Of a stretch of DNA of 64,000 nt, positions 40,467-48,251 are shown in pieces. The DNA is from Rubellimicrobium thermophilum DSM 16684. GTDB lineage: Bacteria > Pseudomonadota > Alphaproteobacteria > Rhodobacterales > Rhodobacteraceae. Under the pieces are notes generated by a model. That model was not told where the DNA came from. It searched no databases and saw only the letters and a list, made by a program, of their open reading frames with translations. Location: positions 49,529 to 113,528 of the forward strand of contig NZ_KE557318.1 of NCBI RefSeq assembly GCF_000442315.1. The letters run 5' to 3'. Made by a program: the position numbers and the translations under genes. Every line of letters begins with the position of its first letter. The first letter of the stretch is position 1.

Positions 40467-42812
40467 TCAGTTGGTCATGTCGAAGTCGAAGCTGATCCGA
40501 TGCTGGCCGGAGGGCAGCGGCATCCCGCCCTCCGGGATTGCGATCGCCGCCTCGCCGATCTGCCACCCCCGCCTTGCGGGGTTGGGCATCAGCCGCCCCG
40601 TGCAGCCTTCGGGCAGGGTCACGCGATAGTGCACGCGCGGCCCCTCGATCCGCCAGGCGGCCTCGATCCGGCCATGGCGGCAGTCGTGCCACATCTCGAC
40701 ATGGCCGAGCGCGGGCAGGATTACCGGGTCGATCAGAACCCCATCGAAGCCCGGGCGGTCCGGATCGGGGGCGATGCCGGCCACGCTCTCGAACAGCCAC
40801 TGGCAGACCGCGCCATAGGCATAATGGTTGTAGCTGTTCATCTCGGGGTCGTAGATCGTGCCGTCCTCGCCGATCGCGTCCCAGCGTTCCCAGATCGTGG
40901 TGGCGCCCCGTTCGACCTGATACAGCCAGCCCGGCACGCGGCGGTTGAGGAAGACCTTCTCGGCCAGGTCGGTCATGCCCAGCTTCGTCAGCGCCGGCAG
41001 CAGCGCGGGCGTGCCGATAAAGCCGGTGCCGATCAGGTAGCCGGCATCCTCGATTACCTTGCGGAAACAGGCGCGTCCGGCCTCGCGATGCGCCTCGGGC
41101 ACCAGATCGTGCAGGAAGGCCAGCGCCCATGAGGTCTGGTCGTTATGGGCGATCCGGCCCGAGGGCGCGAAGAACTCGTGGGCAAAGGCGGCGCGGATTG
41201 CCGCGGCACGCTCGCGCAGGGCGGCGGCGTCGCTGTCATGACCGAGGATGGCGGCGATGCGCGCGGTCAGATCGTTGGCGATGGCGTGATAGAGCGTGGC
41301 CGCGCAGTCGTCGGCGATGGTGGGGCGCGGCTTGCGGTTGTCGCCCACCGGCTGGAGCCAGTCGCCGAAGGTGAAGCCATGCGCGCCCCATTCGGCGGGC
41401 GGGCGGATCACCGGCCCGTCCGAGATCGACCACAGGTAATCGAGCCATTTCCGCATGGCCGGATAGTTTTCGGCCAGCACCGCCCGGTTGCCGTAATGCA
41501 GGTAGAGCTGCCAGGGGATGATGACGATGGCATCGCCCCAGCCGGTGGAGCCGGCCCAGTCGCCGCGTCCCGCGATCGGGTGCAGGCGCGTGGGGTCGGG
41601 CGAGAAATGCGGCACCGCCCCGTTCGGGCGCTGGTCATGGCGGACATCGCGCAGATACTTGGTCAGGAAGCGCTCGCAATCGGCCAGCCAGCAGGCGGTG
41701 CCGGCAAAGACCTGGGCATCGCCCGTCCATCCGAGGCGCTCGTCGCGCTGCGGACAGTCGGTCGGCACCTCGATGAAGTTCGAGCGCTGCGACCAGATCG
41801 TGTTCAGCACGAGGCGGTTGACTGCCGGCTCGCCGCAGGTGAAGCCGCCCGCCGCGACGGGGACCGAGGTGACCGGCACCTGATGGATGGACAGCAGCCG
41901 CGCGCCGCCGGTCAGGGTGACACGGGCATAGCGGAAGCCGAAGAAGGTGAACATCGGCGCCCAGCTCTCCACCCCTTCACCCTTCAGGGTGTAGTGCTGT
42001 TCGGCCCGGGCCGAGCGGAAATTGCGGTTGTCGAAGGCTCGATCGGGGCCGAGGACCTCGGAGAACTCCACCCGCACATGGGCCCCGGCCGGGCCCTGCA
42101 CCGCAATGCGGACATAGGCGGCGCAGTTCTGGCCGAAATCGAAGACCGTCGTTTCGCCATCGGGCCAGGAGGCCACCGGCGCGACCGGGTCCATCTCGCG
42201 CACGGGTTCGGTCTCGTGGGGGACCAGGCGGGCGCGGTCGAAGGAGAGGACCTCGACCCCATGGGTGTCCGCCGGGCGGATGCGGGCATCATGGTCCTCG
42301 CCGTGATAGATGCCGTTGGCGGTGACAGGGGTGAAGCCGGATCGCCAGGAGGCATCGCTGCGCAGGATCGTGCGGCCGCCGGCGACCAGCTCGGCAAAGG
42401 CGGCGATGCGGTCGCCCCAGGTGTTCTCGATGGGGTTCGAGGCCCACATCAGGCGCGACCGGTACCAGCCATCGCCCAGCCAGATCTCCAGCCGGTTCCG
42501 GCCCGGCCGCAACAGCGACGACACCTCGTAGGACTGATAGGCGATCCGGTCGTCATAGCAGGTCCAGCCCGGCGTCAGCAGGTCGTTGCCGACGCGCTGT
42601 CCGTTCAGGAAGGCGCGATAGAGCCCCTGCGCCGACAGATGCAGCACGGCCCCTTCGGGCACGCTGTCCAGATCGAAGTCGCGTGCGACAAAGCAGCCGG
42701 GTCCGCCGGTGCCCTGATCGCAGAGCGGGGCGATCATCTCGGCCGACAGGTGGTGGTGGGGTGCATCGGCTTCGGCGGCGGACGGGGTCCGCATCGGGCC
42801 GTCAAGGCTCAT
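40467..42812 (-). CDS. alpha-L-rhamnosidase (GH78)
   Basis: 781-residue glycoside hydrolase that removes terminal L-rhamnose from glycosides. N-terminal beta domains contain YRAFLNGQRVGNDLLTPGWT. The (alpha/alpha)6 catalytic barrel shows the GH78 hallmarks IEVPTDCPQRDERLGWTGDA (general acid region), GDWAGSTGWGDAIVIIPW, ATTIWERWDAIGEDG and MNSYNHYAYGAVCQWLFE. No signal peptide, so it acts in the cytoplasm on imported rhamnosides. It heads the operon rhamnosidase-SBP-permease-permease-ATPase and is divergent from a LacI regulator. Confidence 0.93.
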   Translation of the reverse strand: MSLDGPMRTPSAAEADAPHHHLSAEMIAPLCDQGTGGPGCFVARDFDLDSVPEGAVLHLSAQGLYRAFLNGQRVGNDLLTPGWTCYDDRIAYQSYEVSSLLRPGRNRLEIWLGDGWYRSRLMWASNPIENTWGDRIAAFAELVAGGRTILRSDASWRSGFTPVTANGIYHGEDHDARIRPADTHGVEVLSFDRARLVPHETEPVREMDPVAPVASWPDGETTVFDFGQNCAAYVRIAVQGPAGAHVRVEFSEVLGPDRAFDNRNFRSARAEQHYTLKGEGVESWAPMFTFFGFRYARVTLTGGARLLSIHQVPVTSVPVAAGGFTCGEPAVNRLVLNTIWSQRSNFIEVPTDCPQRDERLGWTGDAQVFAGTACWLADCERFLTKYLRDVRHDQRPNGAVPHFSPDPTRLHPIAGRGDWAGSTGWGDAIVIIPWQLYLHYGNRAVLAENYPAMRKWLDYLWSISDGPVIRPPAEWGAHGFTFGDWLQPVGDNRKPRPTIADDCAATLYHAIANDLTARIAAILGHDSDAAALRERAAAIRAAFAHEFFAPSGRIAHNDQTSWALAFLHDLVPEAHREAGRACFRKVIEDAGYLIGTGFIGTPALLPALTKLGMTDLAEKVFLNRRVPGWLYQVERGATTIWERWDAIGEDGTIYDPEMNSYNHYAYGAVCQWLFESVAGIAPDPDRPGFDGVLIDPVILPALGHVEMWHDCRHGRIEAAWRIEGPRVHYRVTLPEGCTGRLMPNPARRGWQIGEAAIAIPEGGMPLPSGQHRISFDFDMTN

Positions 42813-42860
42813 GAACTGTCCTCCCTCGGTGCGGCCCGGTTGCGGCGGGATTCGTGCACC

Positions 42861-42881
42861 GTTCTACGTAGAACATTCTAC
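42861..42881. promoter_or_regulatory. palindromic operator candidate between rhamnosidase and lacI-type genes
   Basis: GTTCTACGTAGAAC (42861-42874) is a perfect 14-bp palindrome with a central CG, the usual form of LacI-family operators. It overlaps a second dyad GTAGAA-CA-TTCTAC (42868-42881), so three half-sites TTCTAC/GTAGAA alternate. Next to it lies CATCGC-ggttt-GCGATG (42881-42897). All are in the 124-bp divergent promoter region, 49 bp from the rhamnosidase start, a good site for repression of both directions. Confidence 0.65.
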
Positions 42882-42936
42882 ATCGCGGTTTGCGATGCAA
42901 GGTTTTTTTGCTAGCCTTCCTGGGAAAGGGGGCGAC

Positions 42937-43960
42937 ATGGCCGGGCAGGCATCCGATGGCAGGGGCAGGGTGACGATCCGCACGGTGGCGGCCGATGCCG
43001 GGGTGTCGGTTGCGGCCGTCTCCAAGGTGATGCGCAATGCCTATGGCGTCTCCGAAGCGCTGCGCCAGAAGGTCGAGGCCAGCATCGAGAAGCTCGGCTA
43101 CCGCCCTTCGATCGCGGCACGGGGGATGCGCGGGCAGACCTATACCTTCGGCGTGCTGCTGGTGGATATCGAGAACCCGTTCCTGCCCTCCATCTATCAC
43201 GGCATCGAGGACCGGGCCGAGGCGCAGGGCTACAAGGTCATGGGTCGGTGTGGGCCGGGCGCATGAACGGCGCGAGGCGCAGCTCATCGAACAGATGATC
43301 GATAACCGGATGGACGGGCTGATCCTGGTGGCCAGCCAGATTCCCGGCAGCGTGATGGACCGCTATGCCCGGCAGATTCCGACGGTCGTCGTCGGCCATC
43401 ACGAGCCGACGGCCGAATCCTTCGACACGGTGAATTCGGATGACCGCCAGGGGGCGCGGCTGGCGGTGCGGGCGCTGTTCGATCGCGGCTACCGTGACAT
43501 CGCGATGGTGGCGATGGAGTGGGATTCGCGGCATGTGGCCGATGTCTCGCCCCAGCGCGAGGCGGGCTATCTGGCGGCGATGGCCGAACTGGGCCTGTCG
43601 GACCGGGCACGCATCCTGCGCGTTCCCTCCTCGGAAAAGCCGCATACCGAACGCCTGCGCGCGATCCTCACCATGCCGGATCGGCCGCGCGCCATCTTCT
43701 GCTGGTCGGATCTCGATGCCGTGCCGCTGCGCAACCTCGCCTGGGAGCTGGGCCTGCGCGTTCCCGAGGATCTGGCGATCATCGGCTATGACAACAACCC
43801 CGTGGCGGCCTTGCCGATGATCGGGCTGGCCTCGGTGGATCAGGACGGTCCCCGGATGGGCCGCCTCGCGGCCGAGGCGCTGCTGTCGCGCATCGCCGGC
43901 CGCCGGACGGCCGAACATGTCCTCGTCTCGCCGACGCTCATCGCCCGCGGCAGCTTCTGA
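42937..43960 (+). CDS. LacI family transcriptional regulator, one frameshift
   Basis: About 340 residues. Helix-turn-helix near residues 10-32 (VTIRTVAADAGVSVAAVSKVMR) and hinge GYRPSIAARGMR, then a periplasmic-binding-like effector domain with FGVLLVDIENPFLPSIYHGIE, FDTVNSDDRQGARLAV and IIGYDNNPVAALPMIGLASV. An extra G near 43243 breaks the frame after YKVM. ATG 42937 has AAAGGGGG upstream. It is divergent from the rhamnosidase operon and presumably represses it until rhamnose or a rhamnoside binds. Confidence 0.9.
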
Positions 43961-43973
43961 CGGGACGGCGTGC

Positions 43974-44648
43974 CTACCAGCGCAGCATCCTGAACCCGGC
44001 CAGTGCGCCCAGGGCTGCCACCACCAGAATGGCTCCTCCGTACCAGGTAACGAAGAACAGCGGCGAATCCTCCGTGCAGGACAGCGCATAGCCGGCGGCT
44101 GCGGCCGCGCCGGCGGCCATCCCCGCCAGCCCTCCCGTGAGTGCCGGCCGGGTCGGGGCCCCGCGCCGCAGCAGCCCCAGCCCGACGGCCAGCGGCAGCA
44201 GTGCCAGACCGACGATCGAGACCAGGTATCGCCGCAGGGTGCTGCCGAGAACGGCAGGCAGGATCTCGGGTGCCGAGAGGCCGGCCAGACTGCCCAGAAC
44301 CAGCCCCAGCGCCGCCAGGCCCACCAGGGCCAGCGGCCATGGCCGGATCTGTCCCTCCGGTCGGGACAGCCGCAGTGTCGCTGTCAGGGCGAAGATCAGA
44401 AGGATCAGCGGCAGGGCCGGTTTGGCCAGGGTGACCGGATCGAGAAGCGAGGCGCCCAGATCCGGACGCGGGCCTGCCCATGTCAGATGGACAGCGCCCG
44501 CCGCTGTCGCGCCCAGCAGCATGATCAGGGCGATCCGGACAGGCCGGAAGGGCGGTGGCGGTTCGGCGATCGCCAGGCGAAGGACGAGCCCTTCGAGCCC
44601 GCTCTCCGTCCCGTCATGCCGAGGCCGTGGGTGATGGCGGTCTGTCAT
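43974..44648 (-). CDS. nrsF: anti-sigma factor NrsF (DUF1109) with one sensor Cys replaced
   Basis: 224 residues with six predicted membrane helices and a short cytoplasmic N-terminus, the NrsF/DUF1109 pattern; it ends GFRMLRW as usual. In Caulobacter NrsF two periplasmic-side cysteines fifty residues apart (131 and 181, as I recall) are needed for metal response. Here the second is Cys191 (YALSCTEDSP) but the first position, residue 141, is Tyr (TLRRYLVSI, codon TAC against TGC). It overlaps sigF by ATGA and is the last gene of the bufferin operon. It should hold SigF at the membrane until stress. Confidence 0.87.
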   Translation of the reverse strand: MTDRHHPRPRHDGTESGLEGLVLRLAIAEPPPPFRPVRIALIMLLGATAAGAVHLTWAGPRPDLGASLLDPVTLAKPALPLILLIFALTATLRLSRPEGQIRPWPLALVGLAALGLVLGSLAGLSAPEILPAVLGSTLRRYLVSIVGLALLPLAVGLGLLRRGAPTRPALTGGLAGMAAGAAAAAGYALSCTEDSPLFFVTWYGGAILVVAALGALAGFRMLRW

Positions 44649-45244
44649 GGCAGGGTCCTCTGCACCAGATCCGACAATTTGCGCAGGGCGCGATGCAGCA
44701 GCACGCGCACCGTTCCCTCTGCCAGGGCCAGCTGTTCGCCGATATCGGCGGCCTGCTGCCCGTCCAGGGCGCTTGCCCGGATGATGAAGGCCGAACGTTC
44801 GTCGATCCGGGCCAGGATGCGGTCGAGATCGAGCGGCACGCTCGGATCCGCCGGATCCTCGCAGAACAGGGATTCGTCGAGATCCTCGATAGGCAGATGG
44901 CGGGACTGCGCCTGTCTGCTGCGGCGGCGCAGGGCATCGATGATCTTGTAGCGGATCACGGCATGCAGCCAGGGCCGCAACGGCCGGTCCGGCTGCCAGC
45001 TCCGCCGCTTGAGATGGATCGCGATCAGGATTTCCTGGACGAGGTCGTCCCGATCTTCCCGTGTCAGGAGGTGGGCGCGGGCGCGCACGATTCCCTGGAT
45101 GGTGGGTGTCACGGCGACCAGGAACCGCGCGAAGGCCCGTGCATCCCCGGCATTCGCGCTCCGCAGCAGGGATTCCCATGGGTCTTCCGCTTGCAGCCTG
45201 CCCTCCCGACCTTCCGACGCTGCGTCCGTCATTCCTTCTGACAT
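44645..45244 (-). CDS. sigF: ECF RNA polymerase sigma factor SigF
   Basis: 199 residues. Sigma region 2 is clear (REDRDDLVQEILIAIHLKRRSW then RPWLHAVIRYKIIDALRRRSR) and region 4 near the end (IIRASALDGQQAADIGEQLALAEGTVRVLLHRALRKL). It belongs with the SigF-NrsF group that answers heavy metal and oxidative stress in Caulobacter. ATG 45244 is preferred; ATG 45232 also possible. It overlaps nrsF and follows bufD by 64 bp. Sitting downstream of the genes it likely controls would make a positive feedback loop. Confidence 0.9.
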   Translation of the reverse strand: MSEGMTDAASEGREGRLQAEDPWESLLRSANAGDARAFARFLVAVTPTIQGIVRARAHLLTREDRDDLVQEILIAIHLKRRSWQPDRPLRPWLHAVIRYKIIDALRRRSRQAQSRHLPIEDLDESLFCEDPADPSVPLDLDRILARIDERSAFIIRASALDGQQAADIGEQLALAEGTVRVLLHRALRKLSDLVQRTLP

Positions 45245-45308
45245 GGCGGGGCGGGACGGGGAAGGACGGAACGGGTGGCCCTTGCGGGGCCCCGTGGCCG
45301 AGGCGGCC

Positions 45309-45773
45309 TCATGCGGGCCTCCGGCCGTCATGGGCCGGGTCGAGGCCCAGCCAGTGGTCCAGCGACCACCGTCCGCCGCCCCGCGCCACAAGGGCCAGAA
45401 GCGCTGCGCCCCACAGGGCATGCGTGGGCCAGGCGTCGGGATAGACGAAGATCTGGATCACCGCGGTCATCGTCAGCAGGCCCAGCGCCGCCAGTCGTGT
45501 GGCCAGTCCCGCGAACAGCAGCAGCGGCAGGAGATGTTCGGCGAGCGTGGCCAGAACGGCTGCCACCCCGGACGGGATCAGAGGCAGGGCATATTCATGC
45601 TCGAACAGGAACCAGGTCGTCTCACGGATGGTGAACAGGCCTTCGACCTTCGTCCGTCCCGAAAGCCAGAAGATCATCCCCACCGAAAGGCGAAGGACAA
45701 GACAGACTGCCGCCTCCGGGATGACGGCAAGCCAGCGGTTGAAGCGGCGCAGCACCGGGATCAGGATCCTCAT
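45309..45773 (-). CDS. bufD: DoxX family membrane protein of bufferin operon (BufD)
   Basis: 154 residues with four predicted membrane helices and the DoxX-type opening [20 protein letters not shown], then [20 protein letters not shown]. In known bufferin (gig) operons of Caulobacter a DoxX protein is the fourth gene; its exact role is unsettled, perhaps electron transfer or oxidation state in the envelope. ATG overlaps bufC by four bases. Confidence 0.87.
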   Translation of the reverse strand: MRILIPVLRRFNRWLAVIPEAAVCLVLRLSVGMIFWLSGRTKVEGLFTIRETTWFLFEHEYALPLIPSGVAAVLATLAEHLLPLLLFAGLATRLAALGLLTMTAVIQIFVYPDAWPTHALWGAALLALVARGGGRWSLDHWLGLDPAHDGRRPA

Positions 45774-46522
45774 GCAACGGTCCCTTCGACAAGGGCCCCG
45801 GCGGTCATCAGCTGCAGAAGACAGGGCCGGGGGTCATGGGCGGGGTCGGCGGCGCGGGCGGCGGCGGCGGCGGCCAGAAGGGGCTTGCCCTGTCGCAGTT
45901 CTCCGATCAGGGCGGCATCGCCGGGCCCCAGGCGGCGGACCGATATCGCAAGGGATCTCTCGCGCAGGATGAGGGCGGTTTCCGGGCCGGGCGGAATGGG
46001 ACTCCGGGCCGCGCCGGGTTGATGCGCGGCCCAGATCGAGACGGCCGGATGCGCAAGTCGCAGCAGCGTGACCGAAGGATGCAGACCGAGCCGCAGGCGG
46101 CCCGGATCGGCCTCCCCCAGCCGCGCGGGATCGATCGCCGGCGCATCGGCCGCGTGAAAGGCCTGCAGGCGCGCATGCTCGATCCGGGCGACATCGGCCA
46201 GATAGGGATAGTCGGCCAGGGCAGGCAGGCCTTCGAGAAAGGCGGGAAAGGTTTCTCCCCATTCCGCGAGGACGGGCGAGGGTGGCAGGCGGCCCGCCGC
46301 GAAGAGACGCGCCAGCGCAGCAAAACAGGCGTCGCCGACCAGTTGCGCCACGACCGGGAAATGCGCCCGCAGGGCCTCTGTCAGGCTGACGGCGACGTTG
46401 TTGCGATAGACGGCAAGGCGCCGGGCGGTCTCTTCGGGGCGGCCGGCGGTCATGCCGGGCGGGGGCACGCCGTCGCGCAGGGACGCCGCGAAGGCGGCGA
46501 CGAAGTCATGGTGCCGCATCAT
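45770..46522 (-). CDS. bufC: bufferin maturation partner BufC (DUF2063, MNIO-associated)
   Basis: 250 residues. The N-terminal DUF2063 domain is recognised by [31 protein letters not shown], near residues 35-65, followed by a beta-rich C-terminal half. In MNIO systems such as MbnC or BufC this partner binds the precursor leader and presents the core cysteines to the iron enzyme. It overlaps bufB upstream and bufD downstream, so the maturation proteins are translationally coupled. Confidence 0.88.
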   Translation of the reverse strand: MMRHHDFVAAFAASLRDGVPPPGMTAGRPEETARRLAVYRNNVAVSLTEALRAHFPVVAQLVGDACFAALARLFAAGRLPPSPVLAEWGETFPAFLEGLPALADYPYLADVARIEHARLQAFHAADAPAIDPARLGEADPGRLRLGLHPSVTLLRLAHPAVSIWAAHQPGAARSPIPPGPETALILRERSLAISVRRLGPGDAALIGELRQGKPLLAAAAAARAADPAHDPRPCLLQLMTAGALVEGTVA

Positions 46523-47406
46523 GCCGGCTGCTCCCGGCTCGTGCGGGCCGCTGGCCCCTCCGGTTGTCCGGCAGAGCGGAGAATGGCGGTCGCCCGTTCC
46601 GCCTCGGCGGCCAGGACCGGCCAGTCCGGCACGTCATTGTCCCATTCGATCAGGGTCGGCAGGGGGCCGACGCGGCGGACGACCTCGGCCAGCAGGGCCC
46701 AGACCGGATCGGCCACCGGCGAGGCATGGTTGTCGATGAGCAACGGGCCGTCGGGCAGAGACTCCTCGGCATGGCCGGCCAGATGGATTTCTTCCGCCAG
46801 GGACAGCGGAAAACCTGCCAGCATCGCATCCACATCGCGACGATGATTCGTCGCCGACACGAAGAGGTTGTTGAGATCGAGCAGCAGTCCGCAGCCCGTC
46901 CGTTCGGCCACTGCGGCCAGGAATTCCCCTTCCGGGATCGAGGACTGTTCGAACAGGACATAGGTCGCCGGATTCTCGAGGAGCATCCGCCGGCCCAGCG
47001 TCTGCTGCACCTCATCCACGTGATCGGCGACGATCCCGAGCGTCTCGGAAGTATAGGGCAGGGGCAGCAGATCGGCCAGATAGCCTCCGCCATGGCTCGA
47101 CCAGGCCAGATGCTCGGAAAAGCTCTCGGGCTGATAGCGGTCGCACAGCCGGCGCAGCCGGGCGAGATGGGCACGGTCGAGCGGGTCCGGCCCGCCGATC
47201 GACAGACCGATTCCATGCAGCGACAGGGCCAGATCCTGACGAAGGGCGGCGAGCTGGGCATGCAGCAGGCCGCCCTCGCCCATGTAGGTCTCGGCATGGA
47301 CCTCGATGAAGCCGATCGCGGCCGGATCCTTGCCAAGGGCAGCGCGCAGGGCGGCAAAATGCACCGGCTTGAAGCCGATACCGGCGGCCGCGGGAAGTCC
47401 GCTCAT
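46519..47406 (-). CDS. bufB: multinuclear non-haem iron oxidase BufB (MNIO, DUF692)
   Basis: 295-residue TIM-barrel enzyme that modifies cysteines in RiPP precursors, as in MbnB and TglH. Family motifs are complete: [13 protein letters not shown] (35-46), [12 protein letters not shown] (61-72), FSEHLAWSS (96-104), LLENPATYV (142-150), [15 protein letters not shown] (174-188), EIHLAGH (206-212), LIDNHASPV (223-231) and [10 protein letters not shown] (253-262). The likely iron ligands are the His, Glu, Asp and Asn residues in these motifs. It follows the DUF2282 precursor gene by 112 bp and overlaps bufC. In Caulobacter the equivalent enzyme turns core cysteines into thiooxazoles that bind copper. 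Confidence 0.93.
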   Translation of the reverse strand: MSGLPAAAGIGFKPVHFAALRAALGKDPAAIGFIEVHAETYMGEGGLLHAQLAALRQDLALSLHGIGLSIGGPDPLDRAHLARLRRLCDRYQPESFSEHLAWSSHGGGYLADLLPLPYTSETLGIVADHVDEVQQTLGRRMLLENPATYVLFEQSSIPEGEFLAAVAERTGCGLLLDLNNLFVSATNHRRDVDAMLAGFPLSLAEEIHLAGHAEESLPDGPLLIDNHASPVADPVWALLAEVVRRVGPLPTLIEWDNDVPDWPVLAAEAERATAILRSAGQPEGPAARTSREQPA

Positions 47407-47518
47407 GGTCGATCGCTCCTCCTGGCGGGCCGGCCGGAACGGCCTCGGGGGTGCCTGTCCGGCCGGTATGGACCTGTGGTGGGCCTGTCCCGTTCCCTTC
47501 GTGCGGACCGGGCGGTGC

Positions 47519-47833
47519 TCAGGCCGGGATGTCGCGATCCAGCGGCTCGAGTGAGCCCATCCGCGGGGTGCCGTCCGGCGCCGGCGGGATCTCGATGGTC
47601 AGGCAGGTGCCGGCAGGAACCAGCATCCAGGCATTGCCCTGATAATCGACCTTGGAGGTGCCGGCACAGGTCGTTCCCGGCCCGGCAGCACAGTCGTTCT
47701 GTCCGGCGAGCGCGACCCCGTAGCATTTCTCCATCTCTTGCGCCTCCTGGGCCGCAAGAGGCGTGGCGGCCATCGCCGCCAGGGCACAGGCCAATGTCGC
47801 GCCCAAGGCGGGCATCGCGGTCATGGTGCTCAT
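47519..47833 (-). CDS. bufA1: bufferin precursor BufA1 (DUF2282)
   Basis: 104-residue RiPP precursor with an N-terminal Sec signal peptide ([20 protein letters not shown], cleavage near LAA-Q at 28). The core has four cysteines: Cys37 ([14 protein letters not shown]), Cys48, Cys56 (TTCAG) and Cys77 (PAGTCLTI), the DUF2282 spacing. Family members more often read KAGKNDC and HSCAG; here Lys and His are replaced ([13 protein letters not shown]). After Cys77 a 27-residue Pro/Asp-rich tail extends beyond what I expect. GACAGGAGGACC places the start at ATG 47833. Inferred role: exported copper-sequestering peptide after modification by BufB and BufC. Confidence 0.9.
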   Translation of the reverse strand: MSTMTAMPALGATLACALAAMAATPLAAQEAQEMEKCYGVALAGQNDCAAGPGTTCAGTSKVDYQGNAWMLVPAGTCLTIEIPPAPDGTPRMGSLEPLDRDIPA

Positions 47834-48251
47834 CACATGGTCCTCCTGTCGAAGGGCCTCATCGCCCCTCGATCTGTCCATTCGCAGGGCGGCGATCTGA
47901 CGTAACAGCATCACGAAAAGGTGAGACGAGGGCTTTCCCGGGATCATGCCCCACGCCTGTCAGACGAGCTGCGGGCCAGGGCGGCGGGGGCCCGATCGGG
48001 ACATGGACCAGCCACCCCAGCCCCGCCGCAGTGCCGAGGAACGCGCCATCGCCATCGCCGCAGGCTGGTGCTTCGCGCGCCCTCCGGACGGATCCTGCGC
48101 GGCCCATGTGCCGCTGGTCCGCACCGCCGCAGGGTCGGCGTCTGCAGGCGCGGGGCGGGGGTCGTTTTCCTCTCGCGTTGCGTCGATTGCGGCGGCGCCC
48201 TATCCCCTGCGGCGGGGAGATTGGCCGCGACGCAAGAGAGGGGCAGGGCCG
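47834..48251. other. 418-bp divergent intergenic region between bufA1 and the GcvT-fusion flavoprotein
   Basis: Holds the bufA1 ribosome-binding site and SigF-like promoter at 47846-47906. The rest, towards the plus-strand flavoprotein, has open frames but none with family character or codon pattern of a gene. A weak TTGCGT-N17-TATCCC pair occurs at 48178-48206 just before the flavoprotein start. Nothing else recognised. Confidence 0.5.
47881..47906 (-). promoter_or_regulatory. SigF-like ECF promoter upstream of bufA1 (GTTACG-N16-CGAA)
   Basis: On the minus strand, GTTACG (47906-47901) is followed after exactly 16 bases by CGAA (47884-47881). The Caulobacter SigF promoter, from memory, is GTAACC-N16-CGAA, so spacing and -10 are exact and four of six -35 bases match. 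The -10 end lies 48 bp before the bufA1 ATG, giving a short leader. It is the only such match I noticed near the operon. Confidence 0.6.

Noticed and set aside
47946..48251. Possible N-terminal extension of the dimethylglycine-dehydrogenase-like protein
   Set aside because: The FAD-binding strand begins right after ATG 48252, as in the family; upstream residues are low-complexity.
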